Shown here: piece by piece, positions 1-8,637 of the stretch
How positions within the stretch are numbered: position 1 is the first letter of the stretch
Layout: every line of letters begins with the position of its first letter
DNA from: TMP-86 sp039807285
GTDB lineage: Bacteria; Pseudomonadota; Gammaproteobacteria; Steroidobacterales; Steroidobacteraceae
Direction of reading: 5' to 3'
DNA: 64,000 nt
Assembly: GCA_044226785.1 (NCBI GenBank)
Contig: JBGAGK010000021.1
Span: forward strand, 1-64,000
The notes under the pieces: model-generated
The model's database searches: none
The model's input: the letters and a program-made list of their open reading frames with translations, nothing else
Told to the model about the DNA's origin: nothing
Made by a program: the position numbers and the translations under genes

Positions 1-1393
1 GGTGCAACCCGTTGGCGCCGGCCGGGCGGATGATCGAGAGGATCTGGCCCGTGGTGGCGTTGTATGTGAAATCAGTCTGCTGACCCTTGCCGTCCTTCGT
101 CCAGTTCGGCTGGTTGCACTTGGCGGGACTGGCGCAGCTCACATCGTAATTGGCAGTCGTGATGAGCGTGGACGTGCCGTCCTTGCCGGTCAGCGTCGTC
201 TGGGTACTGTTGCCGCGGGCATCGAGGATCAACGAGGTGGAATCTCCTTCCGGGCGTGTGACCTTGGTCAACCGGCCGCTGCTGTCGTACTGGAAACTCG
301 TCGTGTGCGACAGCCCGTCGGTATCGCTGTTCACCAATCCCGTGGCCGCATCGATCTTGACCACCCGCGTGTGGGTCTGCGGGTCGGTCACCGTGGTGGT
401 CTGTGTGCCGCCGCCGGTCGCGTACTGGTAGGTCCAGGTCCCCACCCCGTTGGCCACGCTCAGCACCCGCGAGTTCGCGTCGGTGGTGATCGTCACCGTC
501 GCACCCGAAGGGCGTATCCAGCTGGTCGTCGTACTCGGGCCGATGCTCGGGTAGGTGGTCTGGCGGCCGGCGTTGTCGGTGACGATGTTCGAGTTGCTGC
601 TGTTGTAGGAGATGGAAGGCCAGGCCACCGTCAGGTTCGGACAGGAGGTGGCCGTGGGCGCACAATAATCCACGGCGTTGTTGATGCCGATGACCGAGGC
701 CAGATATATGTCGGAAAAGGTGGATGATCCCGTCGCCTTGTACAGGTACTTGATCTCGTAACCAAAATTATTGGTGACCGCATCCAGGCGATTCACATGG
801 AGAGTGATTGGTGGGTAGATTGGATTCGGTTGCGCAACAATCGTGTGCATGGTGTAAACATACGTTTCAATTTCACCTGACGGGCGAATGAGCTGCGCGA
901 TCTGCGCGACATTCGCAGAGATGCCAATGTACGCCAGAGGAAATCCCGCATAGTTCGAAGAGAAGACTGCCCGAGTTCCGTCCCTTAATGTCCATGTGAA
1001 GGTCGTCGCATTGGTTTGCACCAGCGTGGAACCGTCCCCCTGAAGTGAGGTAAAGATGCCCCCTGAGAGACTATAGGTGCGCGACATCGCGCCCAAGCTC
1101 ACCGTATACGTCGTTCCTGAACTGTTGATCGTCCCCATGAGCGAGTCTCTTGACCAATTCACGTTGGCGCCGGCACCACCCGGAAATACACGAACCAGTC
1201 CACCCTGGCCTGGCTCACCGATAGACACTTGTGCCGAATCGAAGTTGAACGAACCATCGATCAGGTTGACCCCGTTCGCATCGACGAGCGAACGCACAGG
1301 CGGCGGCTGGTCAGCCCTTGCGGAATGTGGGCTTCCAAGCAACGAGACGAATATGCCCACGAGACCAAGGACCTTGCTGATCGAATTTTTCAT
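1..1393 (-). CDS. Secreted RHS/YD-repeat protein (5' part; C-terminus lies outside the window)
   Basis: An open frame of 464 codons runs from an ATG at 1393 to the window edge without a stop. A purine-rich AGCGGGG sits just upstream of the start. The product begins with a Sec-type signal peptide (MKNSISKVLGLVGIFVSLLG, then a cut near HSARA). A mid-part rich in Ser, Thr, Gly and Asn leads into RHS/YD-type beta repeats, with segments such as FQYDSSGRLTKVTRPEGD and FTYNATTGQILSIIRPAG. RHS proteins form large beta shells that may encapsulate a C-terminal toxin. That end is not visible here, so the toxin class is unknown. No PAAR or VgrG-type N-terminus is present, so Sec export is more likely than type VI delivery. 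Translation could be coupled to the small YD gene 67 bases upstream. Confidence 0.85.
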   Translation of the reverse strand, partial: MKNSISKVLGLVGIFVSLLGSPHSARADQPPPVRSLVDANGVNLIDGSFNFDSAQVSIGEPGQGGLVRVFPGGAGANVNWSRDSLMGTINSSGTTYTVSLGAMSRTYSLSGGIFTSLQGDGSTLVQTNATTFTWTLRDGTRAVFSSNYAGFPLAYIGISANVAQIAQLIRPSGEIETYVYTMHTIVAQPNPIYPPITLHVNRLDAVTNNFGYEIKYLYKATGSSTFSDIYLASVIGINNAVDYCAPTATSCPNLTVAWPSISYNSSNSNIVTDNAGRQTTYPSIGPSTTTSWIRPSGATVTITTDANSRVLSVANGVGTWTYQYATGGGTQTTTVTDPQTHTRVVKIDAATGLVNSDTDGLSHTTSFQYDSSGRLTKVTRPEGDSTSLILDARGNSTQTTLTGKDGTSTLITTANYDVSCASPAKCNQPNWTKDGKGQQTDFTYNATTGQILSIIRPAGANGLH

Positions 1394-1460
1394 CCCCGCT
1401 GCACTCCCTGTGATCAGAGTTGATCGTCCGCTGGTTCGAACCGTCCCCGGAATCGTTGCG

Positions 1461-1679
1461 CTACGGGCAGTGCGTCGGTCCGATGTAGGTCCGGTTCCCC
1501 GCCTTGTCGTAGCAGTAATAGGTGGTCACGCCGCTGTCATTGGTCACCGAGGTCAGTCGGCCCAGTGCATCGTAGGTGTAGGCATCGGCCCAGGCGATCG
1601 CGGCCACGAGCGACGAAGCCAGGATCACCACCACCGCCGCTCGTCGCGCCCGATCACCCGTTGCTGTTCGAGTTTTCAT
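1461..1679 (-). CDS. Miniature secreted YD-repeat protein (72 aa)
   Basis: ATG at 1679 has a good GGAGGG ribosome site nine bases upstream. The product has a basic N-terminus, a hydrophobic signal segment (AAVVVILASSLVAAIAWADA) and then essentially one YD repeat (YTYDALGRLTSV and a second YCYDKAGNRTYIG), ending at THCP. The mature protein would be only about 40 residues with two cysteines. It lies directly upstream of the large RHS gene on the same strand, so the two may form an operon. It could be a functional small partner, or a remnant of an RHS gene whose middle was deleted and whose signal sequence and last repeat fused. The intact frame, signal peptide and ribosome site favour a live gene. 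No function is known to me. Confidence 0.6.
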   Translation of the reverse strand: MKTRTATGDRARRAAVVVILASSLVAAIAWADAYTYDALGRLTSVTNDSGVTTYYCYDKAGNRTYIGPTHCP

Positions 1680-1701
1680 CCCGCGGTCCCTCCAGAATGC
1701 A

Positions 1702-1726
1702 TCAAGCCGCCCTGAAGGCGGCTTGA
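1702..1726. repeat. Perfect 10-bp inverted repeat in the leader of the mini YD gene
   Basis: TCAAGCCGCC and GGCGGCTTGA flank a five-base loop (CTGAA). The hairpin ends 22 bases before the ATG of the small YD gene, inside its probable 5' untranslated region. On the plus strand it is not followed by a T-run; on the minus strand a T-run precedes it rather than follows it, so it does not look like a standard intrinsic terminator in either direction. An mRNA-stabilising or translation-modulating role is possible but unproven. Confidence 0.5.
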
Positions 1727-1938
1727 CGAAAAATTGCCTGTCGAACGGGAAAAGAAAGGTGAGAAGAAACGGAGCGATCGGTGCGAACCGCATCCTTGGT
1801 CTGGATCAGGAGTCTGGATCCCCGTCATCGCCAACTCTCGTTCCCTGAAAATCCCTGTCACGCGATGCGCTCGATGGCGCTGAGCGGATACTCCCGCAAG
1901 TTGAGTCTCGGCATCATTAAGAATTTGTCAGAATCTCG

Positions 1939-2727
1939 TCAATCTGAAATATCCCGCATCTCCCCGATCAACGACTCCACGAACAGCCGGCTCGCCTCCA
2001 GCACCGCGGCCGGCTGATCCCGGTGCGGGGAATGTCCGCACTCCTCCAGCTCCAGTCGCGTGACCCTGGGTGCGAGCCGGCTGATGATGCGGATCTGCTC
2101 CAGGGTTCCATATTCATCTTCCCTGCCCTGGATCGCGAGGATCGGGCAAGTGATGTGCGGCAGGCAGGCTTCGATGTTCCAGTCGCGAAAACGCGGGTCC
2201 AGCCAGATGTCGCTCCAGCCCGCAAAGGTCGAATCCACGTCCGCATGATGGCGGCTCAGGCGCTGGCGCAGATCGCCTCTGCGATAGGTTTCGCGGGCCG
2301 CGGCGATGCCATCGACGGTGATCTGCTCGACCTTCACATGCGGCGCCAGCACGATGAGACCTGCGGTCGGCGAGCCCTTCAAAGCCGCGTACATCAGGGC
2401 AATCGACGCGCCATCACTGTGCCCGAACAGGATGGGTGAGGCGATGTCGAGTTTTCCGAGCAGTTCGGGCAGTGCCTGCTGCGCCTCGACATGCTGGTAG
2501 TCTGGCGCCCGGGGTTCATGCAGGGGCTCGGACTGGCCGTGACCATAGCGCGAGTAGACCAAGCCGGGCAGACCCGTGGCGTCGGCAAGCTGCTGCGGAA
2601 AATCGCGCCACAACGACACCGATCCCAGGCCTTCGTGCAGGAACACCAGCGTATGGCGTGAGACAGCCGGCTCCCGCGGCGCGAGTCGTTCGAACTCGAT
2701 GCGCCGGCCGCAGACTTCCGTGAACAC
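1939..2727 (-). CDS. Alpha/beta hydrolase
   Basis: A 262-residue alpha/beta-hydrolase-fold protein. It shows an oxyanion-hole segment (FLHEGLGSVSLWRDF), the nucleophile elbow GHSDG near residue 98, an acid-bearing segment (IQGREDEYGT) and a C-terminal catalytic histidine in LEECGHSPHRD. Substrate cannot be told from sequence; esterase, lactonase or C-C hydrolase are all possible. There is no signal peptide, so it is probably cytoplasmic. The start is a GTG at 2727, 21 bases after the cupin gene stop. No strong ribosome site is seen, so translation may be coupled to the cupin. The 1680-1938 stretch downstream holds only the hairpin and no gene that I can see. Confidence 0.8.
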   Translation of the reverse strand: MFTEVCGRRIEFERLAPREPAVSRHTLVFLHEGLGSVSLWRDFPQQLADATGLPGLVYSRYGHGQSEPLHEPRAPDYQHVEAQQALPELLGKLDIASPILFGHSDGASIALMYAALKGSPTAGLIVLAPHVKVEQITVDGIAAARETYRRGDLRQRLSRHHADVDSTFAGWSDIWLDPRFRDWNIEACLPHITCPILAIQGREDEYGTLEQIRIISRLAPRVTRLELEECGHSPHRDQPAAVLEASRLFVESLIGEMRDISD

Positions 2728-2748
2728 CGGGCAGGCGTGGAAGCAGAA

Positions 2749-3186
2749 TCAGTCGTGACTGCTGTAGGTCACGTAGTACTTCTTGTAGCCCTTTGTGGTC
2801 CAGCGACCCTTCCAGCCCTTGGGCATGAAGGCGCCTTCGCCTGCCTTGACATGCAGCACCGTGCCGTCGGACGAGGTCAGCGTGACGCCGCCTTCGAGGA
2901 AGAACATGAACTCATCCTCGGAATAGGATTCGATGGGCACATCGGAAGGTCCAGCCGAATACAACCCGGCCACGAACTTGCCATCGCGGGATTTCAGCTT
3001 CGGCACGTCGGTAGCCGGGCCGTCGGCGCTGTTGTCCTGCACCGCGTCCTTTCCCTTGAACACCGCACCCCGCGCTTCAGCCGCGGTAACCTTCACGGGT
3101 TTTGGCAGGGCTGCGGGAGAATCGGCATGTGCAGCCAGGGCGAGAAACGCCAGACACAGAAATGCGAAATTGGTTATAAGCTTCAT
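2749..3186 (-). CDS. Secreted cupin-domain protein
   Basis: A 145-residue protein with a clear Sec signal peptide (MKLITNFAFLCLAFLALAAHA) and one cupin barrel. The barrel segment includes YSEDEFMFFLEGGVTLTS, a typical motif-1-like E-D-E-x6-G stretch, and a second strand pair around GEGAFMPKGWKGRW, as in the Cupin_3/DUF861 (EutQ-like) group. The metal-binding histidines of classical cupins are largely replaced, so it may be a binding rather than a catalytic protein. It precedes the alpha/beta hydrolase on the same strand and is divergent from the TSUP exporter. Function unknown. Confidence 0.7.
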   Translation of the reverse strand: MKLITNFAFLCLAFLALAAHADSPAALPKPVKVTAAEARGAVFKGKDAVQDNSADGPATDVPKLKSRDGKFVAGLYSAGPSDVPIESYSEDEFMFFLEGGVTLTSSDGTVLHVKAGEGAFMPKGWKGRWTTKGYKKYYVTYSSHD

Positions 3187-3285
3187 GCGCGAGAGGCTAA
3201 CAATTCACACGTCAGGAATCAAACACCGGCCGGCCGCTGCGTTGCATGGCACGACCACGAAAATCGGCCGCCCACCGAGGCACTC

Positions 3286-4176
3286 ATGAACAATGCACAG
3301 ATCGGCTTTTTCGTGGTGCTGGCCATCATGGCCGTGATTTTCCACATCGCCTGGTATCGTGCAGCACGTCGGCTGCAGAAGGACCGGCCCCGGCCCATCG
3401 ACTTCGGAGTTGCCGGCGTCACCGCCTTCCTCGACACCCTGGGGATCGGCTCCTTCGCGCCCACGACCGCCCTGTTCAAGCTGTTCCGCATGGTGCCCGA
3501 CGAACTCATCCCCGGAACGCTGAACGTGGGACTCCTTTGGGCGGCGATTGCCGAGTCCCTGATCTTCGTGAAGTCGGTGAGCGTGGAGCCGACGCTCCTG
3601 GCCTGCGTCATCGGCAGTGCCGTCATCGGGTCCTGGTTCGGTGCCGGCATCGTTCGCCGCCTGCCCCGTCGCTCGATCCAGCTGGGCATGGGCATTGCGC
3701 TGCTCATCGCGGCTTCCATCTTCGTGGCAGTGAGTCTGGAGTTGCTTCCTGGGGGCGGTGAAGCCATCGGGTTGTCGGGCTGGCAGTTCGCCGTTGCAGT
3801 GGGCGCCAATTTCATTTTCGGCGCTCTGATGACCATCGGCATCGGCTTGTTCGCACCCTGCATGATCACTCTGGCGCTGCTGGGCATGCATCCGCTCACG
3901 GCCTTTCCGATCATGATGGGTGCCTGCGCACTGGTGCAGATGGTGGGTGGCATGCGCCTTCTGGAAAGTGGCAAGGTGGCATTCGGCACCGCCCTGGGCA
4001 TGGCCATCGGAAGCCTTGTGGGCGTGGCCATCGCTGCGTTCATCGTCAAGTCCCTGCCGCTGGGTGCGCTGCGCTGGCTGGTGGTCATCGTGGTCGCCTA
4101 TGCAGCCGTCGCCATGCTGCGCTCGGCCGCGGCGGAGCGCGCGAGCGGCGCACTCTCCTCCCCCGCGAGTCCTTGA
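3286..4176 (+). CDS. TSUP-family (TauE/SafE) membrane transporter
   Basis: A 296-residue integral membrane protein with about eight hydrophobic helices in the two-halves arrangement of the TSUP (TauE/SafE) family. The family signature region is present near the N-terminus (GVAGVTAFLDTLGIGSFAPT) and again, diverged, in the second half (FGALMTIGIGLFAPCMITL). Members export or import sulfite, organosulfonates or similar small anions; the substrate here is unknown. The ATG at 3286 is chosen because GAGG lies five bases upstream and the first membrane helix starts directly after it. Divergent from the cupin/hydrolase pair, leaving about 100 bases for both promoters. Confidence 0.82.
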   Translation: MNNAQIGFFVVLAIMAVIFHIAWYRAARRLQKDRPRPIDFGVAGVTAFLDTLGIGSFAPTTALFKLFRMVPDELIPGTLNVGLLWAAIAESLIFVKSVSVEPTLLACVIGSAVIGSWFGAGIVRRLPRRSIQLGMGIALLIAASIFVAVSLELLPGGGEAIGLSGWQFAVAVGANFIFGALMTIGIGLFAPCMITLALLGMHPLTAFPIMMGACALVQMVGGMRLLESGKVAFGTALGMAIGSLVGVAIAAFIVKSLPLGALRWLVVIVVAYAAVAMLRSAAAERASGALSSPASP

Positions 4177-4178
4177 GC

Positions 4179-4215
4179 CTGCCGCGCGCCGCAACCTTGC
4201 GGCAGTTCACACTTT
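4179..4215 (+). terminator. Possible hairpin terminator after the TSUP gene
   Basis: CTGCCGC (4179-4185) and GCGGCAG (4199-4205) can pair three bases after the TSUP stop codon, followed by a short pyrimidine/T stretch. The T-tract is weak, so this is only a candidate. The rest of 4216-4375 upstream of fimV shows no gene. Confidence 0.3.
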
Positions 4216-4375
4216 TCCGCCTGCAAGATGCGGCCTGCACGGCGCACCGGCCATCTTCTGTCGAATTCTGCGATCCATCCTGCATCCGCAGCGCATGAGG
4301 CTCGCATAGCATGAACCCCTGGTTTCATGCGCGGGCACGACCGCCCGCGAGGTTCGAAGTTCGTTGGAGCAATGG

Positions 4376-6253
4376 ATGTCCCGGGGTTCCAGTCCTTACC
4401 TGTTGAGCATGGCCCTGGCCGCGCCAGTCGCAGGTCACGCGCTGGGTCTGGGCGAAATCCACATCGACTCGAAGCTGAACCAGCCCCTGACTGCACACAT
4501 CGACCTCCTCGGGGCCCGTGATGCCGAGCTGGCATCACTCAGTGCCACGATCGCCGGTCGCGATGCGTTCCAGCGAGCGGGCATGGACCGGCCGGCCTTC
4601 CTCAATTCGGCACAGTTTTCCGTCTCGCGCGATCGACAGGATCGCCCGGTCCTCGCCCTTCACTCGCGGGATGCCTTCACCGAACCCGTGATCGAACTCC
4701 TGGTCGAACTGCACTGGCCGGGTGGAGCCCTGATCCGCGAATACACATTGCTGCTGGACCCGGTGGGCACCACTGACACCAGCGCCCTGAATACCGTGGA
4801 CGCACCCGTGTCCGCGCAACCGGCATCACCGGCTCCCCTTCGCAGCAACCCGACTGCGACGCCGGTGACCCATGCTTCGATCCCATCGACTGCAGTGCAG
4901 CCAGACCGTCGATACACGGTCCGTCCCCGGGACACGCTCCATGGCATCGCGCGAAAACTTGGCGCGCGCACCAGACCCGAAGTGCGTCGCCTGATGATGA
5001 GCCTGTTCCATCTGAATCCGGAAGGATTCGAGGGCAACATCAACCGCCTGCGCAGCGGGGTCACCCTGCAGATTCCCGCGCCGAAGCAGCTTGCCCTCGT
5101 GCCGGCCGCGCAAGCCGAGCGGGAGTTTCGCCAGCAGATGAAGGCCTGGCGCCTGGAAGGCCGCCCTGAAAATCTTCCCGCCCAGGCAAAGCTCGAACAT
5201 ACGCCTCAGGCTCGTACCAGGGACCCCGTTCCGGCTACCCCGGCTCAGGACACGGATGCGCTGGTGCAGCGCATCGCCGCCCTCGAAAAGACGCTGGCCG
5301 AGATCCGGCAGCAGATCGCGCGCGAGGATGCGCAGTTGCAGGGACTGCGGCAACAGGCTCCGCCTGCCAGCGCCGCCGCAGCGCCGGCCAAGGAACTGCA
5401 ATTCACGAAATCCACCGATGAACCGGCTCCCGTGGTCACATCGGCCCGCAAGCCTGCCCCGAGCGGGCTGACTGCCCTGCCTGCCGTGAGACGGGCGGCA
5501 GGCATCGGCGCCGGATCCGTGGTCGGAGCTGGAATCATCGTCTTGATCCTGGGTGCACTGACATTCTGGGGGCTGCGACGCCGCCGGCCATCCTCGCCCG
5601 ATGTTCGCGATGCGCAAGACCTGGCGGTCCCCTCCAACGATGGAAACACGCCTGAGCCTGCAGCGAAGCCTGTCGACGCGCAGGCATCGCAGCCGGCAGA
5701 GCCCACGTTCATCGTGGCCGAGTCGACCATGCCCGTTGAGGCAACACCCGTTTCGACGCCGCCCTCCGAGGCAGTTGACAGCGCGACCCATGATCTCGAG
5801 GAAACCCTGGTGATCGAGTCTGCATCCGGCGATTTCGCGGACGAGACGGAAGCCACCACCAGGCTCAGGATAGACGAGAACCTGGCCGACCTGGAAAAGA
5901 CCGCCCAGCATGTATTCATCGAAGGCGAACTGAACAGCGGCTCGCGTTCGACGCCCTTTGTAGAACGGCGTCGCAGCGTCATCGATGTCCTTCGGGCGGC
6001 CATCGACAAGGAACCGCACCGGAGCGACCTGAAACTCAAGCTCCTCGAGCTCTACTACGCGACGTCCGCCGCCAACCTGGCATCATTTCTCGAAGTGGCG
6101 AAGAAGATTTCGCGCGAACCGGACATGCTGGCTTCCAGCGACTGGGATCGCATCGTCAGGATGGGTCGTACCATCCTGCCCGACGAGAAGCTGTTCCTGG
6201 AAGACCCGGGCACATCGGACGAGATCTCCGCGATCAAGGAGAATGTCGCGTAG
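4376..6253 (+). CDS. fimV: FimV-like polar hub / peptidoglycan-binding protein
   Basis: A 625-residue FimV family protein. The N-terminal region after the signal peptide carries the FimV hallmark (LGEIHIDSKLNQPLTAHIDL, with NSAQFSVSRD further on). A LysM-type domain (RYTVRPRDTLHGIARKLGAR) follows at about residues 180-235, then a Gln/Ala-rich coiled coil, one membrane helix (about 378-398, VVGAGIIVLILGALTFWGLR), an acidic linker and a C-terminal TPR-like domain (residues about 530-590). FimV organises type IV pilus assembly and polar signalling in Pseudomonas. ATG 4376 is preferred to the TTG 12 bases upstream because GGAG lies six bases before it. Shorter than the roughly 900-residue Pseudomonas protein, mainly in the cytoplasmic linker. 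Supports the pilin operon at 44-50 kb. Confidence 0.85.
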   Translation: MSRGSSPYLLSMALAAPVAGHALGLGEIHIDSKLNQPLTAHIDLLGARDAELASLSATIAGRDAFQRAGMDRPAFLNSAQFSVSRDRQDRPVLALHSRDAFTEPVIELLVELHWPGGALIREYTLLLDPVGTTDTSALNTVDAPVSAQPASPAPLRSNPTATPVTHASIPSTAVQPDRRYTVRPRDTLHGIARKLGARTRPEVRRLMMSLFHLNPEGFEGNINRLRSGVTLQIPAPKQLALVPAAQAEREFRQQMKAWRLEGRPENLPAQAKLEHTPQARTRDPVPATPAQDTDALVQRIAALEKTLAEIRQQIAREDAQLQGLRQQAPPASAAAAPAKELQFTKSTDEPAPVVTSARKPAPSGLTALPAVRRAAGIGAGSVVGAGIIVLILGALTFWGLRRRRPSSPDVRDAQDLAVPSNDGNTPEPAAKPVDAQASQPAEPTFIVAESTMPVEATPVSTPPSEAVDSATHDLEETLVIESASGDFADETEATTRLRIDENLADLEKTAQHVFIEGELNSGSRSTPFVERRRSVIDVLRAAIDKEPHRSDLKLKLLELYYATSAANLASFLEVAKKISREPDMLASSDWDRIVRMGRTILPDEKLFLEDPGTSDEISAIKENVA

Positions 6254-6254
6254 A

Positions 6255-8615
6255 TCAGGGAAGGAGCTGCAGGGCATGGACGCCCGGCCCCGGCAGGAAC
6301 GGCGCAGCCACACCCTCGGCCCACGCCTGGAAATCGCTGCGATAGAACGGTGACAGCGGGTGTCCGCTCTGTCCACCCGGCATGTGGTAGTACGCATCCT
6401 GCTCGTAACCGGGTGAGACGCTGAAGCGTTCGGATGCGCCATAGTCCGGTCCCTGCACCCTCGGCATGTCCTCACGCCCACCCGGCAGGCGTACCACCGG
6501 CATGTCCAGGAATTTCGCCAGCCAGGGGATGGCTGCCGAGAGGGGATGCCTGACGTGCACTTCGTTGACGCGGCCCCAGTCACAGGTCTCGAGGCGGGTG
6601 CAGTGCCTGCCTGGCTGTTCCGCCGCGCTCAGGGCCTCCTCGAGCAGTGCGTCCCAGTCCCGATAACCGGGCGCCAGCAGATTCATAGGTCGCTCGTTCA
6701 CCACCCGCCACAGCGGTCCTTCGAACGAGCTGGGGATCTCGAACCTGAAATCCGGTGCGCGCTTTCTGGCGGGTGCGACCAGCATGAAAAACACCCGTGC
6801 CTCCGCCTGCGCACGGAATGCCGACACCAGCCGATAGGCCGCATCGGAAGGCAGAGCCTGGCCGCTCCAGTGACGCAGGACTTCGGCAGCCCTCGGGTGG
6901 CGGTGATCCCCGGCGGATTCCTGTCTGCGGAGCAACCCTGAGAGCAATTCGCGCCAGCGTGCCAGGAACAGCGCACGGTCATCGAGTTGAACGGCAAGGC
7001 TGGCAGCAGGCGTCACAGGCGAAGAGATGGCCAGCAGATCCGCATGGATCTGCTGAGCGCGGGCACCGCGATCCATTCCGCCATCGCCGATGCGCCCGGC
7101 CGCCGGACCGCCCGTCACACGCGCGTTCGCGGACCACAGCAAGCCTCCGGGCGGATCGAGGATGCGCGGCTGATCGGCCGGACTCACCCAGCCGGAAAAC
7201 CCCGGATGCGCATCTGTGGACAGTTCGGGCATTCCGGGCTCGCCGTTGCGCAACGGGATGCGCCCGGCAATGGTCCAGCCGATGTGGCCGGCTGAATCGC
7301 CGAGCACCATGTTCTGCGCCGGAATGCCGAACCCCGCAGCCTCGTCGATCGCCGCGCTCACCGACATCGCGTGTTCCATGCTCATCAGGTTCAGGTTGAG
7401 CGCCGCCGGATCCTGTGCGGTCCATTCCAGCACGTATGGCCTGCCAGCCCAGTCCTTTCCCATCACCGGCCCCCAGGGCGAGAGCTTCACCTTCAGGTGA
7501 TGGGTACCCTCGCCCTTGACCGCGATGGGCTCCTCCACCGTGACCAGCCGTTCCACGCCCTGCGCTGTCCGGAATTCGTCGGGGCCGTCGCCCGGCACCA
7601 GGCGGATCACGGATTCATACTGGCCGTAACTGTTGGTGAAACCCCAGGCGACATGCCCGTTGCTCCCTGCCACCAGCGCCGGCGTGCCCGGCAGGGTCAC
7701 CCCGGTGGCATCCAGTCCGGCGGACTTCTGCACCAGCCGCACGCGGTACCAGATGATGGGCACGCGAAAACCCAGGTGCATGTCGTTGGCGATGAGGGCG
7801 GCGCCGCTGGCGGTGCGCGCACCCGAAACGGCCCAGTTGTTGCTCCCCAGCCCGCCCAGTTGATGGCGCACGTCCGCGGGCAGCGCGTAGGGAAGATCGT
7901 GCTGCACGCGCAGATCGAACTGATCGGTTGTGGGCAGCATGGGCGCCTCGCTCGTGCTGCCATCCGCTGCCGCATCCCACTCGGGCGCTCCGGCCAACAC
8001 GAATGCGGCCGCAGCCGGCGGGAGTGTGGCCCGCAGCAAGCCGTCCTGCAGGATGCGATGGCCGCTCGGGTCCTGCAGTTCCAGGAACATCGCCTGCATG
8101 CACAGCACCGAATCCTCGGCCTTCCAGGGCTCGGGCTTGCTCCGGAGCAGCCAGTACTCGAAGGGTCGTGAACCCAGCGCGGCCAGCCCGGCATTCACGC
8201 CCTCGGCATAGCCTTCCAGCAGTGCGCGCTGCCGGGCATCCAGTGCCGCGACGGCTGCGCGCGCGACGGCGCGAAACCGGTGCGGGCGAAGCTGCTCGTC
8301 CACCGTCAGGAGTGAGGCGCCCAGCAGCGCCGACAACTCACCGGCTGCCGCACGGCGCTGCAGGTCCATCTGGAAAAAACGGTCCTGGGCATGCGCAAAG
8401 CCCAGCGCACGCGCCAGGTCCGCGCGAGTAGCTCCGCTGATCGTGGGTACGCCCTTGTCATCCCGCTGCAAGGTGACTGGCGCCGAGAGGCCGGTGATTT
8501 TCCGCTGCCCGTCCAGCTGCGGCAGGCTGGCGCGAAGCACGAGCCACACCGCAAGCGCCGTGCACACGGCGATGCCCGCAAGCGCCGCACCCAGAACCTT
8601 CACGAGACGCTTCAT
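6255..8615 (-). CDS. Penicillin-acylase-family N-terminal nucleophile amidase
   Basis: A 786-residue single-chain precursor of the penicillin acylase family. A membrane anchor or signal (residues 5-28) directs it to the periplasm. The alpha-chain motif AHAQDRFFQMDLQRR is at about residue 74. The autoproteolytic junction reads G-L-G then SNNWAVSGART, making Ser258 the likely catalytic nucleophile and new beta-chain N-terminus. Family members hydrolyse amides such as penicillin G, phenylacetyl amides, N-acyl homoserine lactones or cyclic lipopeptides; substrate cannot be read directly. It starts only 22 bases after hpaI on the same strand, so it looks like the last gene of the hpa operon. It ends one base from the fimV stop, in convergent orientation. 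Confidence 0.87.
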   Translation of the reverse strand: MKRLVKVLGAALAGIAVCTALAVWLVLRASLPQLDGQRKITGLSAPVTLQRDDKGVPTISGATRADLARALGFAHAQDRFFQMDLQRRAAAGELSALLGASLLTVDEQLRPHRFRAVARAAVAALDARQRALLEGYAEGVNAGLAALGSRPFEYWLLRSKPEPWKAEDSVLCMQAMFLELQDPSGHRILQDGLLRATLPPAAAAFVLAGAPEWDAAADGSTSEAPMLPTTDQFDLRVQHDLPYALPADVRHQLGGLGSNNWAVSGARTASGAALIANDMHLGFRVPIIWYRVRLVQKSAGLDATGVTLPGTPALVAGSNGHVAWGFTNSYGQYESVIRLVPGDGPDEFRTAQGVERLVTVEEPIAVKGEGTHHLKVKLSPWGPVMGKDWAGRPYVLEWTAQDPAALNLNLMSMEHAMSVSAAIDEAAGFGIPAQNMVLGDSAGHIGWTIAGRIPLRNGEPGMPELSTDAHPGFSGWVSPADQPRILDPPGGLLWSANARVTGGPAAGRIGDGGMDRGARAQQIHADLLAISSPVTPAASLAVQLDDRALFLARWRELLSGLLRRQESAGDHRHPRAAEVLRHWSGQALPSDAAYRLVSAFRAQAEARVFFMLVAPARKRAPDFRFEIPSSFEGPLWRVVNERPMNLLAPGYRDWDALLEEALSAAEQPGRHCTRLETCDWGRVNEVHVRHPLSAAIPWLAKFLDMPVVRLPGGREDMPRVQGPDYGASERFSVSPGYEQDAYYHMPGGQSGHPLSPFYRSDFQAWAEGVAAPFLPGPGVHALQLLP

Positions 8616-8637
8616 GCGGGCGCGCGAAGTGCCAACG

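Noticed and set aside
1914..1942. Possible sigma-70 promoter for the YD genes (TTGACG on the minus strand)
   Set aside because: The -35 element is good, but with a 17-base spacer the -10 would read TAATGA, a poor match, so it was not listed as a feature.
2737..3285. N-terminal extension of the TSUP gene back to 2737
   Set aside because: The extension overlaps the convincing cupin gene on the other strand and precedes the natural membrane start; ATG 3286 has a ribosome site.
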